From positions 1 to 64,000 of the forward strand of contig CACNIG010000002.1 in the NCBI GenBank assembly GCA_902620455.1: a stretch of 64,000 nt of DNA, in the 5' to 3' direction. The translations under genes and the position numbers were made by a program. The stretch is from an uncultured Bacteroidota bacterium (lineage in GTDB: Bacteria > Bacteroidota > Bacteroidia > Flavobacteriales > Flavobacteriaceae). Under the pieces are notes generated by a model. That model did not search any database and had not been told where the DNA came from. It was given only the letters and a program-made list of their open reading frames with translations. Below, one piece after another: positions 46,621 to 54,640 of this stretch (position 1 is its first letter; each line of letters starts with the position of its first letter).

Positions 46621-47051
46621 GATAGTTTTCTGTAACTCCAAAGTGATATCAAAAAAAGAAGAATACTCCCCCAACCAAGATAAATAAATGGTGAGCTAGG
46701 GATTAGAATATATGCCATTGTTTGTGCAGAAATTACCATTGTCCCAATACAAATCATTAAGTTTTTAGCAATAGCTTTATTTTCAATAAACTTTTTTTTA
46801 GCAAAGGAAATTATAAAAAGACCTATTATAGAAACCCAAAGACCAAAAAAACGATAGATCTGCTTCAAGTAACCCGGAAGAGTCTCATTAATATCTTCAC
46901 TAAATAATTTATCAAAAGTCATATTAAGCCTTTCCTCATTTGCAACTTTATCTAACATCCAAGGCTCATCAACTAGCATCCATCTTAATCCGAGAACAAC
47001 AAAAATGACTCCAAGGGTTATTATTGGTATTAAAAAAAAATTTTTTATCAT
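46617..47051 (-). CDS. four-helix membrane protein of unknown function, immediately after tRNA-Val
   Basis: A 144-residue protein with about four hydrophobic segments (near 5-20, 66-83, 96-112 and 118-137) and a polar loop at 25-60 between the first two. I do not recognise the family. The longest open frame runs back to 47126 but its first 25 residues are simply the translated tRNA gene, so I start at ATG 47051. That ATG is 2 nt after the tRNA discriminator base, leaving no room for a ribosome-binding site outside the tRNA. Confidence 0.7.
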   Translation of the reverse strand: MIKNFFLIPIITLGVIFVVLGLRWMLVDEPWMLDKVANEERLNMTFDKLFSEDINETLPGYLKQIYRFFGLWVSIIGLFIISFAKKKFIENKAIAKNLMICIGTMVISAQTMAYILIPSSPFIYLGWGSILLFLISLWSYRKLS

Positions 47052-47053
47052 TG

Positions 47054-47128
47054 TGGGTGATACTGGATTCGAACCAGTGACCCCTACCCTGTCAAGGTAG
47101 TGCTCTAAACCAACTGAGCTAATCACCC
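47054..47128 (-). tRNA. tRNA-Val(GAC)
   Basis: On the minus strand a full cloverleaf folds: a 7-bp acceptor stem GGGTGAT/ATCACCC, a 4-bp D stem GCTC/GAGC, a 5-bp anticodon stem CTACC/GGTAG with loop TTGACAG (anticodon GAC, reading GUC and GUU), a 5-nt variable loop and a T arm ACTGG-TTCGAAT-CCAGT. The discriminator is A, and CCA is not encoded (the following bases are C, A and then an ATG). Anticodon GAC makes it a valine tRNA. Confidence 0.96.
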
Positions 47129-47134
47129 TTATTA

Positions 47135-47142
47135 CAAATCTA
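47135..47142 (-). promoter_or_regulatory. -7 element of the tRNA-Val promoter
   Basis: On the minus strand TAGATTTG, an exact TAnnTTTG match, is followed by 6 nt and then the first base of the mature tRNA, so transcription may begin at or next to the mature 5' end. The -33 region would lie inside the end of the S9 peptidase gene. Confidence 0.6.
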
Positions 47143-47149
47143 AATGTAT

Positions 47150-49015
47150 TTATTTAAGATAGTTTTCCAGAAATGTTAAAATCCTTTCATTGCCCTCAAT
47201 TTGCTGTTCTTTTTTTATAAATCCGTGACCTGCATCATCAAATAAAACATATTCTACATATGCACCAGCGTTTCTTGCCTCTTGAACCATTTCATCAGAT
47301 TCAATTTGTAATACCCTAGGATCATTTGCCCCTTGAAGAACCATCACTGGATTTTTTATATTCTTTGCATGAAACAAAGGAGAAATATTGTATAACCTTA
47401 ATGAATCTTCTGTATATGGATCTCCCATTTCATTGTAAAGAGACTTTCTCGTTGATTCCCAATATGCAGGTATCGACCTTAGAGTCCTAATCCAATTTGT
47501 CACTCCATATATGTTTACTCCAACTTTAAATTCTTCAGGTTCAAAAGTCATAGCTGCCATTGTCATAAATCCACCATAGCTTCCACCAATGATTCCAATT
47601 TTATTAGAATTAATATAATCTTGATCCTGAAGCCATTTTTTACCCCAGATACAATCTTGGAGATCACCCTCACCATGATTTTGATCATCTAATGCGTAAA
47701 ATGTTTTTCCATAACCACTACTACCACGATTATTGACTGCAAGAATTGCATATCCATGATTAACTAAATATTGAATTAAAGCACGATACCCAACTCTTGA
47801 TTGTCCACCAGGCCCACCGTGTACCCATACAAGTGCTGGAACTTTATTTAATTTGCTAGCTTGATGAGGCTTATAAAGAATTGCAGGAATTTCTAATCCG
47901 TCAAACGATTTATATCTTATTACTTCTGCATTTACAAGATCACTTGGATTAACCTTTGAATTTAAATTTGAGGTAATTTTATTTAATTTATTAGTTGACA
48001 ATTCATATGTGTATATATCTCCAGGGCTATTTGGACTCCCAGCAGAAACTCTCAATATTTTTTCATCATCTGAGAAGCCAACACTATTTATATTCATATT
48101 TTCAAAGCCAATTAAATTTAAATTAGACTGGTCGCTCATATTTGTTATAGTCAGTTTATTTTGTGCATCTTCATTTACAGCTATGACTCTATATGAATTG
48201 TTTTTTGATAGATAACTAAATGCAACATCCCAATCTGTTTCAAATACAATATTTCTTTCTCCATTTTTTAAATTATATGACATCAAATAATAAAATTCAC
48301 TATTATAATTGGTGGTGTAAAAATAGTTTTCGTCATTTTTATCAAAATTTTGTCCTGAAAAATTTGCAACCTGATTTGAGATTTCAATTTGTTGTGTTCT
48401 TTTAAAATCAAACAAAAATAATTTTTGCTCACTTCTAGAAATGTTTAAACTAAGAACTAGATAGTTATCGTTATTCGAAATACTATTAATATTATATCCA
48501 CGATCATTTTTGAATACCATTTCAGAGCTGAGGGTCTTTATGTTTATCTTATATAGATCAAAGAATCTTGGATCTCTTGAATTTGAAATGACATACATCT
48601 CTAACTCATCTTTAGTCCAACCAAAAAATGATGCCTTTGTGTTTTTACCCGGTGTTAAATCTATACTTTTTCCATCCCTGATTATGTAAATATGAGAATT
48701 TTCATTACCGCCTTTATCTGCGGAATATATAACTTCACCGGTAGTTGGCGAGTAACCTCTAGCAAAAAATGACTCCTCTTTTGAGTCTGTCAACTGTATT
48801 TCCTCATTGGTTTTAAGGTCAACTTCATAAATATTAAATATTCCAGATTTATCTGAGCTGTAAATTAATTTGTTGGCATCTTTTGAAAAATATCCACCAG
48901 AGGTTCTGTTGTTAGACATAAGAGTTTCAATAGAATACTGCTCAATATTGTTTAGCGATCCAGTACATGACATCATAAGGATAGATAATATGATTAGCTT
49001 TAAAAAATTTTTCAT
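47150..49015 (-). CDS. S9-family prolyl oligopeptidase-like lipoprotein
   Basis: A 621-residue exported peptidase. Residues 1-17 are a signal peptide with lipobox MMSC (Cys17). A beta-propeller of WD40-like repeats (about 35-350) precedes the alpha/beta hydrolase domain: PALVWVHGGPGGQSR near 390, the nucleophile in GIIGGSYGGFMTM near 465, the acid in LQGANDPRV near 565, and the His in DDAGHGF near 598. It probably trims oligopeptides in the periplasm or on the outer membrane. The promoter may be TAAATTTG at 49099-49092. Confidence 0.92.
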   Translation of the reverse strand: MKNFLKLIILSILMMSCTGSLNNIEQYSIETLMSNNRTSGGYFSKDANKLIYSSDKSGIFNIYEVDLKTNEEIQLTDSKEESFFARGYSPTTGEVIYSADKGGNENSHIYIIRDGKSIDLTPGKNTKASFFGWTKDELEMYVISNSRDPRFFDLYKINIKTLSSEMVFKNDRGYNINSISNNDNYLVLSLNISRSEQKLFLFDFKRTQQIEISNQVANFSGQNFDKNDENYFYTTNYNSEFYYLMSYNLKNGERNIVFETDWDVAFSYLSKNNSYRVIAVNEDAQNKLTITNMSDQSNLNLIGFENMNINSVGFSDDEKILRVSAGSPNSPGDIYTYELSTNKLNKITSNLNSKVNPSDLVNAEVIRYKSFDGLEIPAILYKPHQASKLNKVPALVWVHGGPGGQSRVGYRALIQYLVNHGYAILAVNNRGSSGYGKTFYALDDQNHGEGDLQDCIWGKKWLQDQDYINSNKIGIIGGSYGGFMTMAAMTFEPEEFKVGVNIYGVTNWIRTLRSIPAYWESTRKSLYNEMGDPYTEDSLRLYNISPLFHAKNIKNPVMVLQGANDPRVLQIESDEMVQEARNAGAYVEYVLFDDAGHGFIKKEQQIEGNERILTFLENYLK

Positions 49016-49091
49016 AATAAGGTTTTTAATGAGTTTATAATATTCTTTATTTAGTGATTATTTAAATATTTAGCTTAAAGACTTTAATCCA

Positions 49092-49099
49092 CAAATTTA
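49092..49099 (-). promoter_or_regulatory. -7 element upstream of the S9 peptidase
   Basis: The minus strand reads TAAATTTG, an exact TAnnTTTG match 76 nt before the peptidase ATG, which gives the longest leader suggested in this window. No -33 TTG is evident. Confidence 0.45.
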
Positions 49100-49112
49100 A
49101 AAGATTTCTTTA

Positions 49113-49120
49113 TACTTTTG
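49113..49120 (+). promoter_or_regulatory. -7 element of the flavin-reductase gene, 4 nt before the ATG
   Basis: TACTTTTG-ATTA-ATG: the box matches TAnnTTTG and lies directly before the start codon at 49125, as in adk and purK. Confidence 0.6.
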
Positions 49121-49124
49121 ATTA

Positions 49125-49742
49125 ATGAAACATTTATCTAAAAAGGACTTTGACGACTTACAGAAATTTTATAGAATAAATCTCATAAATTCATGTACAG
49201 GCTATAAATCAGCAAACCTTATCGGGAGTATTTCAAAAGAAGGAATTGAAAATGTAGCTGTTTTTAGTTCAATAACACACCTTGGTAGTAATCCTGCAAT
49301 GCTTGGTTATATTTTAAGACCTACAACTGTTCCCAGAAATACATTTAAGAATATTAAGGAAACTAAATTATTTACTGTTAACCATATAGTAAAAGATATT
49401 ATTAATGATGCGCATCATACAAGTGCTAAATATCCAGAAGAAATATCTGAGTTTGACAAAACTAATCTTGAACAAGAATATAAAGAAGGATGTAAAGCTC
49501 CGTTTGTAAAAGGCTCACCTGTTCAATTAGTCTGTAAATATCTTAATGAATATAATATTGAAGAAAATGGGACAATCCTTGTTGTTGCATCTATTGAAGA
49601 ACTTTATTTCGATGAGAAATTAATAAGCGACTCAGGTTTTCTTCAATTAGATAAAGGGGATGTTGTAACTGTTAATGGTTGCGATGGATATGCATTACCA
49701 AGTTTTTTAAATAGATTTGAATATCAAAGACCAAAAAAATAA
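49125..49742 (+). CDS. flavin reductase-like, FMN-binding split-barrel protein
   Basis: A 205-residue protein of the flavin reductase/FMN-binding family. The GISKEGIENVAVFSSITHLGSNPAMLGYI block near residues 35-65 and RPTTVPRNTFKNIKETKLFTVNHI near 68-90 match the family core. The electron donor and acceptor cannot be inferred. The stop and the next ATG are adjacent (TAA ATG), so the methyltransferase is probably co-transcribed. Its mRNA may be leaderless. Confidence 0.82.
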   Translation: MKHLSKKDFDDLQKFYRINLINSCTGYKSANLIGSISKEGIENVAVFSSITHLGSNPAMLGYILRPTTVPRNTFKNIKETKLFTVNHIVKDIINDAHHTSAKYPEEISEFDKTNLEQEYKEGCKAPFVKGSPVQLVCKYLNEYNIEENGTILVVASIEELYFDEKLISDSGFLQLDKGDVVTVNGCDGYALPSFLNRFEYQRPKK

Positions 49743-50384
49743 ATGGATTTTATAACTGAAAAAATAGCAGGATATCTTTCACAAAACTCTGAAAAAGAAC
49801 CAGAGATTTTATCAAAACTTAACCGAGAGACTCATCAGAAAGTTCTTCAACCAAGAATGTTGAGTGGGCATATTCAAGGAAGGTTTTTAAGTTTGATATC
49901 TAAAATTAAATCACCACTCCATATACTTGAAATTGGAACATACACAGGATATGGAACCTTATGCCTTGCAGAAGGTTTAGCTGCTGGTGGTAAAATTTTC
50001 ACAATTGATAGAAATGAAGAGCTATTAAAAATTCAAAATAAATACTTTGAAGAAAGTGGAAATAGAGATAGAATAGTTCAACTTACAGGAAATGCAATTG
50101 ATATTTTGGATAATTTAAATCAAACTTTCGATCTTATTTTTATTGATGCTGATAAAGAAAATTATGTAAAATATTTTCAGTTAGTTTCCAAGAAATTAAA
50201 TCCAAATGGTTTAATAATTAGTGATAATGTTTTATGGTCTGGAAAAGTAGTTGAGGAAGATAATGATAATGATGATGAAACAAATACTTTAAAAAAGTTT
50301 AATAGAATTTTAAACGAGGATAAAAAATTTGAGACAGTTATCCTTCCTCTTAGAGACGGTATCTCTATTTCTAGATTAATTTAA
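49743..50384 (+). CDS. class I SAM-dependent O-methyltransferase
   Basis: A 213-residue catechol O-methyltransferase-like protein (methyltransferase family 3). The SAM-binding motif is HILEIGTYTGYGTLCLAEGL near residue 58, with FTIDRNEE near 86, and FIDADKENYVKYF near 138 contains the metal-binding Asp. The SDNVLWSGKV block near 160 is typical. The substrate is unknown. Its 3' end overlaps tatA by 9 bp in convergent orientation. Confidence 0.9.
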   Translation: MDFITEKIAGYLSQNSEKEPEILSKLNRETHQKVLQPRMLSGHIQGRFLSLISKIKSPLHILEIGTYTGYGTLCLAEGLAAGGKIFTIDRNEELLKIQNKYFEESGNRDRIVQLTGNAIDILDNLNQTFDLIFIDADKENYVKYFQLVSKKLNPNGLIISDNVLWSGKVVEEDNDNDDETNTLKKFNRILNEDKKFETVILPLRDGISISRLI

Positions 50385-50669
50385 GTCTCTTTTAATTGAG
50401 TCCTTTAGATCATCAAAATCTTTTTTTATATCACTAACACTATCTTTTAGATCTTTAGTCATTGACTCTGTTGGATTTTTTACATCTGTGTTTTTTGAGA
50501 TTTCTGTTTTTATCTCATTAGTTGCCCGTCTGATTTGTGTCATTCCTTTGGCAAGACCCTTTGCAATTGAGGGAATTTTATCTGCCCCAAATACTAATAG
50601 GACTATAAAAAAGACAAAAACTAGCTCTGCTCCACTAATAAATAAAAACATAATATCAAAACTAATCAT
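50376..50669 (-). CDS. tatA: twin-arginine translocase TatA/TatE-type subunit
   Basis: A 97-residue protein with an N-terminal membrane helix (about 2-20), the FGADKIPSIAKGLAKGMTQIRRA amphipathic segment containing the family FG hinge, and a charged C-terminal tail. Together with TatC it forms the pore that exports folded, cofactor-bearing proteins. It overlaps the CarboxypepD_reg gene upstream by 4 bp. No tatC lies in the window. Confidence 0.9.
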   Translation of the reverse strand: MISFDIMFLFISGAELVFVFFIVLLVFGADKIPSIAKGLAKGMTQIRRATNEIKTEISKNTDVKNPTESMTKDLKDSVSDIKKDFDDLKDSIKRDLN

Positions 50670-51442
50670 AAATTCAACCTCTTAAAATTTTTTTTAAAAT
50701 AATCTATTACCAGGGTGTAGTTTCCCATTTTAAAATTCTCTTCAACTGGAAAATTTTGATATGTAGATGTTACAAAGTCATGAATAACACTTTCCTCCAT
50801 TTCAAACTCATCTATGAAAAATCTGAGACCATAAAACTCAATAATCTTGTCTATTATATCAAAATCATTTCTGAATTCAATTTCTTTTCTCCTTTGTTTG
50901 TAGTAACCTGAGATCCAATTATACATCCTTTCAACATCTAAACCTCCAACCAACGGTGCTAATAAAACTTCCTTGGCTAATTGTGAATTTGAAGGAATAT
51001 CCTCTTTTCGAATCCCAGTAAATCCTGGAATACCTATGTCATCAAAGTTTAAGTCTTTTATAACACCTGAATTTTGAAGGTCATTTAATAAATTTCCAGA
51101 TAAACCACTTGAATTTACAATTACCTCGTCTAATTCATTTACAAACTCCTCTAAATAAATTGTTAATGATACTGAATCAAAAATTTCTTGATTTATAATT
51201 ATTTTTTTTCTTTTAAATTGAATTCCTGAGAACACAATCTCATCATTAATATTTACAAGGATTTTGAATTTTCCATCAAAGTCAGTAATTGTAGCTTCGT
51301 CAGATGTAATATTTAAAACATGTATACCTTCAATCGAATATGAGTTATTATTATAGACAGATCCATCAATTATCTTTTGATTTTCAGTCTGTGTAAAGGA
51401 ATTAAATGATACTAAGAGGAAAATAAAAATAGATTTTCTCAT
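50666..51442 (-). CDS. exported CarboxypepD_reg-like protein A
   Basis: A 258-residue protein with a signal peptide (residues 1-18) and an N-terminal carboxypeptidase-regulatory-like beta-sandwich (about 23-105), with the family segments DGSVYNNNSYSIEGIHVLN, TDFDGKFKILVNINDEIVFSG and ELDEVIV. A helical C-terminal region of about 150 residues has no motif I recognise. It is a diverged paralogue of the gene just upstream and overlaps both that gene and tatA by 4 bp. Function unknown. Confidence 0.8.
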   Translation of the reverse strand: MRKSIFIFLLVSFNSFTQTENQKIIDGSVYNNNSYSIEGIHVLNITSDEATITDFDGKFKILVNINDEIVFSGIQFKRKKIIINQEIFDSVSLTIYLEEFVNELDEVIVNSSGLSGNLLNDLQNSGVIKDLNFDDIGIPGFTGIRKEDIPSNSQLAKEVLLAPLVGGLDVERMYNWISGYYKQRRKEIEFRNDFDIIDKIIEFYGLRFFIDEFEMEESVIHDFVTSTYQNFPVEENFKMGNYTLVIDYFKKNFKRLNL

Positions 51443-52164
51443 TTAACTCTAAGCTCTTTATATGTATCTGATTTATTAAGTAAATAATCTATTAAAATAA
51501 ATTGATTCTTTTCAATTATTAATTCTTTGATTTCTTGATCTAAATCTAGTTGTGACAAAAAATCATTTACCTCAAAAGTTTCAAGCTTGAGAATTTCTGT
51601 AAAAAAATTTTCCTCTAAAATAAGAGGCAGAGCTTCACTTGGAAGAATGCTGAGTTTTTCTTCTTCAGATTTTGAGTCAACTAAAGTTGATAATAGCTTA
51701 AAAATATTGACAAAGTTTAGACCATCTACAAATTGTCTATTATCAGTAAGTATATTTTCAATTTTAGTAGATTTATCAGCCAAATAATCAAATCCTTTAA
51801 ATTGTTCTTCCTTTAAATCAAGGAATTTATCTGTATCATCTGGAGTAATTACAACTTCATCTAATTCTCTAACTCTTTGATTTATTTGAACAATTATTCT
51901 TTTGTTCTTTAATATTTCAGCATTTACTTTAACGGTTCTTATAATGTACTGAACTGATGAGAAGATTATTTCGTCACCTTCTTTTGCAAAAATCTCAAAT
52001 TCTCCTTGATCATTAGTTATAGTTGATATTTGGGAAGTATTGTTTATAACATTAGCAGCCGGGACATCAATATTTCTATATATAACTTTACCTTGAATTA
52101 GTTCTCTTTCTTGAGAAAAACTAAATTGGATTAGAGTTAGTAAAAAAAATATTTTTTTTAACAT
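51439..52164 (-). CDS. exported CarboxypepD_reg-like protein B
   Basis: A 241-residue protein with a signal peptide (1-17) and an N-terminal CarboxypepD_reg-like domain (GKVIYRNIDVPAANVIN, TNDQGEFEIFAKEGDEIIFSS, ELDEVVIT). A helical tail follows, ending in KNQFILIDYLLNKSDTYK, which resembles the end of protein A (NYTLVIDYFKKNFK). It is the first gene of the run B-A-tatA on the minus strand. Function unknown. Confidence 0.8.
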   Translation of the reverse strand: MLKKIFFLLTLIQFSFSQERELIQGKVIYRNIDVPAANVINNTSQISTITNDQGEFEIFAKEGDEIIFSSVQYIIRTVKVNAEILKNKRIIVQINQRVRELDEVVITPDDTDKFLDLKEEQFKGFDYLADKSTKIENILTDNRQFVDGLNFVNIFKLLSTLVDSKSEEEKLSILPSEALPLILEENFFTEILKLETFEVNDFLSQLDLDQEIKELIIEKNQFILIDYLLNKSDTYKELRVK

Positions 52165-52229
52165 TAACTTTTGATTGATCTAAATTTACAAATAAATCAA
52201 TGATAAGTTAAATATATAACTACTTATAA

Positions 52230-52985
52230 TTATCTAACAAAAACTGGCTCTAGCGGATTACTAGTTTCATTTTGACTAAACATATATCCAGAAGAATTGA
52301 AGCTTTCAATGTCAGATAAGTTTTTTATATCATTGTCAATTATAAATCGCGTCATTAATCCTCTTGCCTTCTTGGCATAAAATGATATAATCTTGAGTTT
52401 TCCGTTTTTAAAATCTTTGAATTGTGGAGTAATTATAGTATTTGATATTAATGATTTATCAATTACAGAAAAGTATTCATTGCTAGCAAGATTAACAATA
52501 ATATCATTTTCATTTACTTCATTTACCAAAGACTTTGTAACATTCTCTTTCCAGAAATCATACAAGTTTTTTGAACCATTAATTGAAATTTTGGTTCCCA
52601 TTTCAAGCCTATACGCTTTAATCTTGTCAAATGGTTTTAAAATTCCATAAAGACCAGACAAAATTCTTAATGAATTTTGAAGTTTTTCATGATTTGATTT
52701 GTTTATAGTATTGGCATCTATACCATCATATACATCACCGTTAAAAGCAAATATAGCTTCCTTTTCTTTTGAATCAATCTTTTGAAATTCTTGATTTCGT
52801 GACCAATTAAGTTCACTTAATTTTGGCGAAATATTCATAAGGCTTGATAGGTCAGGAGCAGATAGATTCTTAATTGTATTATTTATCTTATGAGCCTGAT
52901 CAGCAAATATAGGTTTGGAGCTAATACTTGTTTCAACATTATTTTCAAAGTCTAGAGACTTTGCAGGAGAAATAAGAATTTTCAT
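52230..52985 (-). CDS. yaaA: YaaA/DUF328 family peroxide-stress protein
   Basis: A 251-residue DUF328 protein. E. coli YaaA limits free iron during hydrogen-peroxide stress and binds DNA. The N-terminal MKILISPAKSLDF, FNGDVYDGID near residue 83, LSGLYGILKPFDKIKAYRLEMGT near 110 and FYAKKARGLMTRFII near 203 are all diagnostic. It lies 14 bp after rluD on the same strand. Confidence 0.93.
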   Translation of the reverse strand: MKILISPAKSLDFENNVETSISSKPIFADQAHKINNTIKNLSAPDLSSLMNISPKLSELNWSRNQEFQKIDSKEKEAIFAFNGDVYDGIDANTINKSNHEKLQNSLRILSGLYGILKPFDKIKAYRLEMGTKISINGSKNLYDFWKENVTKSLVNEVNENDIIVNLASNEYFSVIDKSLISNTIITPQFKDFKNGKLKIISFYAKKARGLMTRFIIDNDIKNLSDIESFNSSGYMFSQNETSNPLEPVFVR

Positions 52986-52999
52986 TTTTTATTTCAAAT

Positions 53000-54031
53000 T
53001 TATAAATTTTTATGTTTAGAATAAAGCCTCCACTTATTTATAACAGAATTCATATCTTCAGGAATTTCAGAATCAAATGAAATTTTTTTGTTTGATTTGG
53101 GATGAATAAAACCTAATGTTTTTGCATGTAAAGCCTGCCTAGGTAACAATTTAAAACAATTATCTACAAACTGCTTATATTTTGTATAGACGGTTCCTTT
53201 TAATATTTTATCTCCCCCATATCTATCATCATTAAAAAGTGTATGTCCAATATGTTTCATATGAACTCTAATTTGATGCGTCCTTCCTGTTTCTAGCTTA
53301 CAACTTATTAAAGTAACATAACCAAACCTTTCAATAACTTTATAATTTGTTATAGCCTCTTTCCCTCCATCAATATTATCATAAACAATCATCTGTAGTC
53401 GATTTTTTGGATTTCTGCCAATGGGAAGATTAATTTGCCCTTCATCATCTTTTACATCCCCCCAGACCAATGCATAATACTCTCTTTGCACAGTTTTTTT
53501 AAAAAATTGTTTAGCTAATAATGTCATTGATATTTCAGTTTTTGCAATAACTAAAAGGCCAGTTGTATCTTTGTCTATCCTATGAACCAATCCTGGTCTA
53601 TTTGTAGAATTATTTGGTAGATTTTCAAAATGGTACAATAATGCATTTATAAGTGTGCCAGAATAATTACCGTGACCCGGATGAACAACCATTCCACTTT
53701 TTTTATTTACTATGATTATATAATCATCTTCATACACTACATCTAGTTCAATTTTCTCAGGAGTAAGAAGGTTCTCATAAGGTGGATGTGTAAAAAGAAT
53801 TTTTATTTCGTCATTCTTTTTTACCTTGTAACTAGATTTAACAATTTTGTCATTAACCCTGATAGATCCTTCTTTTGCAGCCTTTTGTATTTTATTTCGT
53901 GTAGCATTTTCGATTCTACTCATTAAAAACTTATCAATCCTAAGTGGTTCTTGTCCAGAATCAATTTTAAATGCAAAATGTTCATGGAGTTCTTGGTCAA
54001 AGTCTTCCTCTTTTAGGTTATCTTTTTCCAT
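53000..54031 (-). CDS. rluD: RluA/RluD-family 23S rRNA pseudouridine synthase
   Basis: Pseudouridylates large-subunit rRNA. An N-terminal S4 RNA-binding domain (about 25-85, LRIDKFLMSRIENATRNKIQKAA) precedes the catalytic domain with the essential Asp in LVHRIDKDTTGLLVIAK near residue 150 and GRTHQIRVHMKHIGH near 245. I start at ATG 54031 (343 residues); TTG at 54037 would add two residues. It overlaps the PASTA gene by 14 bp. Confidence 0.93.
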   Translation of the reverse strand: MEKDNLKEEDFDQELHEHFAFKIDSGQEPLRIDKFLMSRIENATRNKIQKAAKEGSIRVNDKIVKSSYKVKKNDEIKILFTHPPYENLLTPEKIELDVVYEDDYIIIVNKKSGMVVHPGHGNYSGTLINALLYHFENLPNNSTNRPGLVHRIDKDTTGLLVIAKTEISMTLLAKQFFKKTVQREYYALVWGDVKDDEGQINLPIGRNPKNRLQMIVYDNIDGGKEAITNYKVIERFGYVTLISCKLETGRTHQIRVHMKHIGHTLFNDDRYGGDKILKGTVYTKYKQFVDNCFKLLPRQALHAKTLGFIHPKSNKKISFDSEIPEDMNSVINKWRLYSKHKNL

Positions 54032-54569
54032 TACCAAGAATTAAATCAACTTCAGAATTCATAGGAATTTTTTGACCAGGTAATATTTTTTCTCCATCAA
54101 ATAGAACATCTAAAACCATATCTTTTCCAATATTATCAACATAAGTATAATCTTTAATTTTGAATCCAAGTGCAATTAAAATTGATTCTGCATTTCTTTT
54201 TGTTATCTGGATTACATTTGGCAGTGAGACTTTTTGAAAATCTTTAGGATTTACATTTAAATAAATTTTTCTATTTTTTTTGACTAATTCTAATTCTTTT
54301 GGTATTTGAGATATTACAGAATAGTTTGGTATGTCAACAAAAAATTTAGAAGAATCTAACACTTCATATCTAAGTTTATTATCATCTAAAATACTTATGG
54401 CCTCGTCAAGATTCTTTCCTGCTAGATTTGGAACTTCAATATATCTATCATGCTTTGTATAAATTTTTAGTGAATTATATACCAAAAAGAATATTACAAA
54501 AACTATAATTAGCATTAAAAATATTTGCTTAGTTAAAGAATTACTTTTAAAGTGATCCAAAATTTTCAT
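54018..54569 (-). CDS. membrane-anchored PASTA-domain protein
   Basis: A 183-residue protein with one membrane helix (about 14-35) followed by two to three PASTA repeats (VPNLAGKNLDEAISIL near 43, LPNVIQITKRNAESILIALGF near 115). PASTA domains bind peptidoglycan fragments or beta-lactams in kinases and PBPs; here there is no catalytic domain. It stands between ddl (divergent) and rluD, and might provide the PASTA function that this FtsI lacks, though that is speculation. Confidence 0.88.
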   Translation of the reverse strand: MKILDHFKSNSLTKQIFLMLIIVFVIFFLVYNSLKIYTKHDRYIEVPNLAGKNLDEAISILDDNKLRYEVLDSSKFFVDIPNYSVISQIPKELELVKKNRKIYLNVNPKDFQKVSLPNVIQITKRNAESILIALGFKIKDYTYVDNIGKDMVLDVLFDGEKILPGQKIPMNSEVDLILGNGKR

Positions 54570-54603
54570 TTCGATAATTTAATGTAAATATACTAAGACA
54601 TAA

Positions 54604-54632
54604 TTGTCTTTTGATATAATGACTTACATTTG
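54604..54632 (+). promoter_or_regulatory. ddl promoter, TTG-N18-TACATTTG, 8 nt before the ATG
   Basis: TTG at 54604-54606 and TACATTTG at 54625-54632 are separated by 18 nt, a good -33/-7 pair. The ATG at 54641 follows the -7 box by only 8 nt, so the leader would be about two to four bases. Confidence 0.7.
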
Positions 54633-54640
54633 AAAATAAT

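Noticed and set aside
47052-47126. Extension of the four-helix membrane protein back to 47126 giving 25 extra residues.
   Set aside because: Those residues translate the tRNA-Val gene; the real start is most likely ATG 47051.
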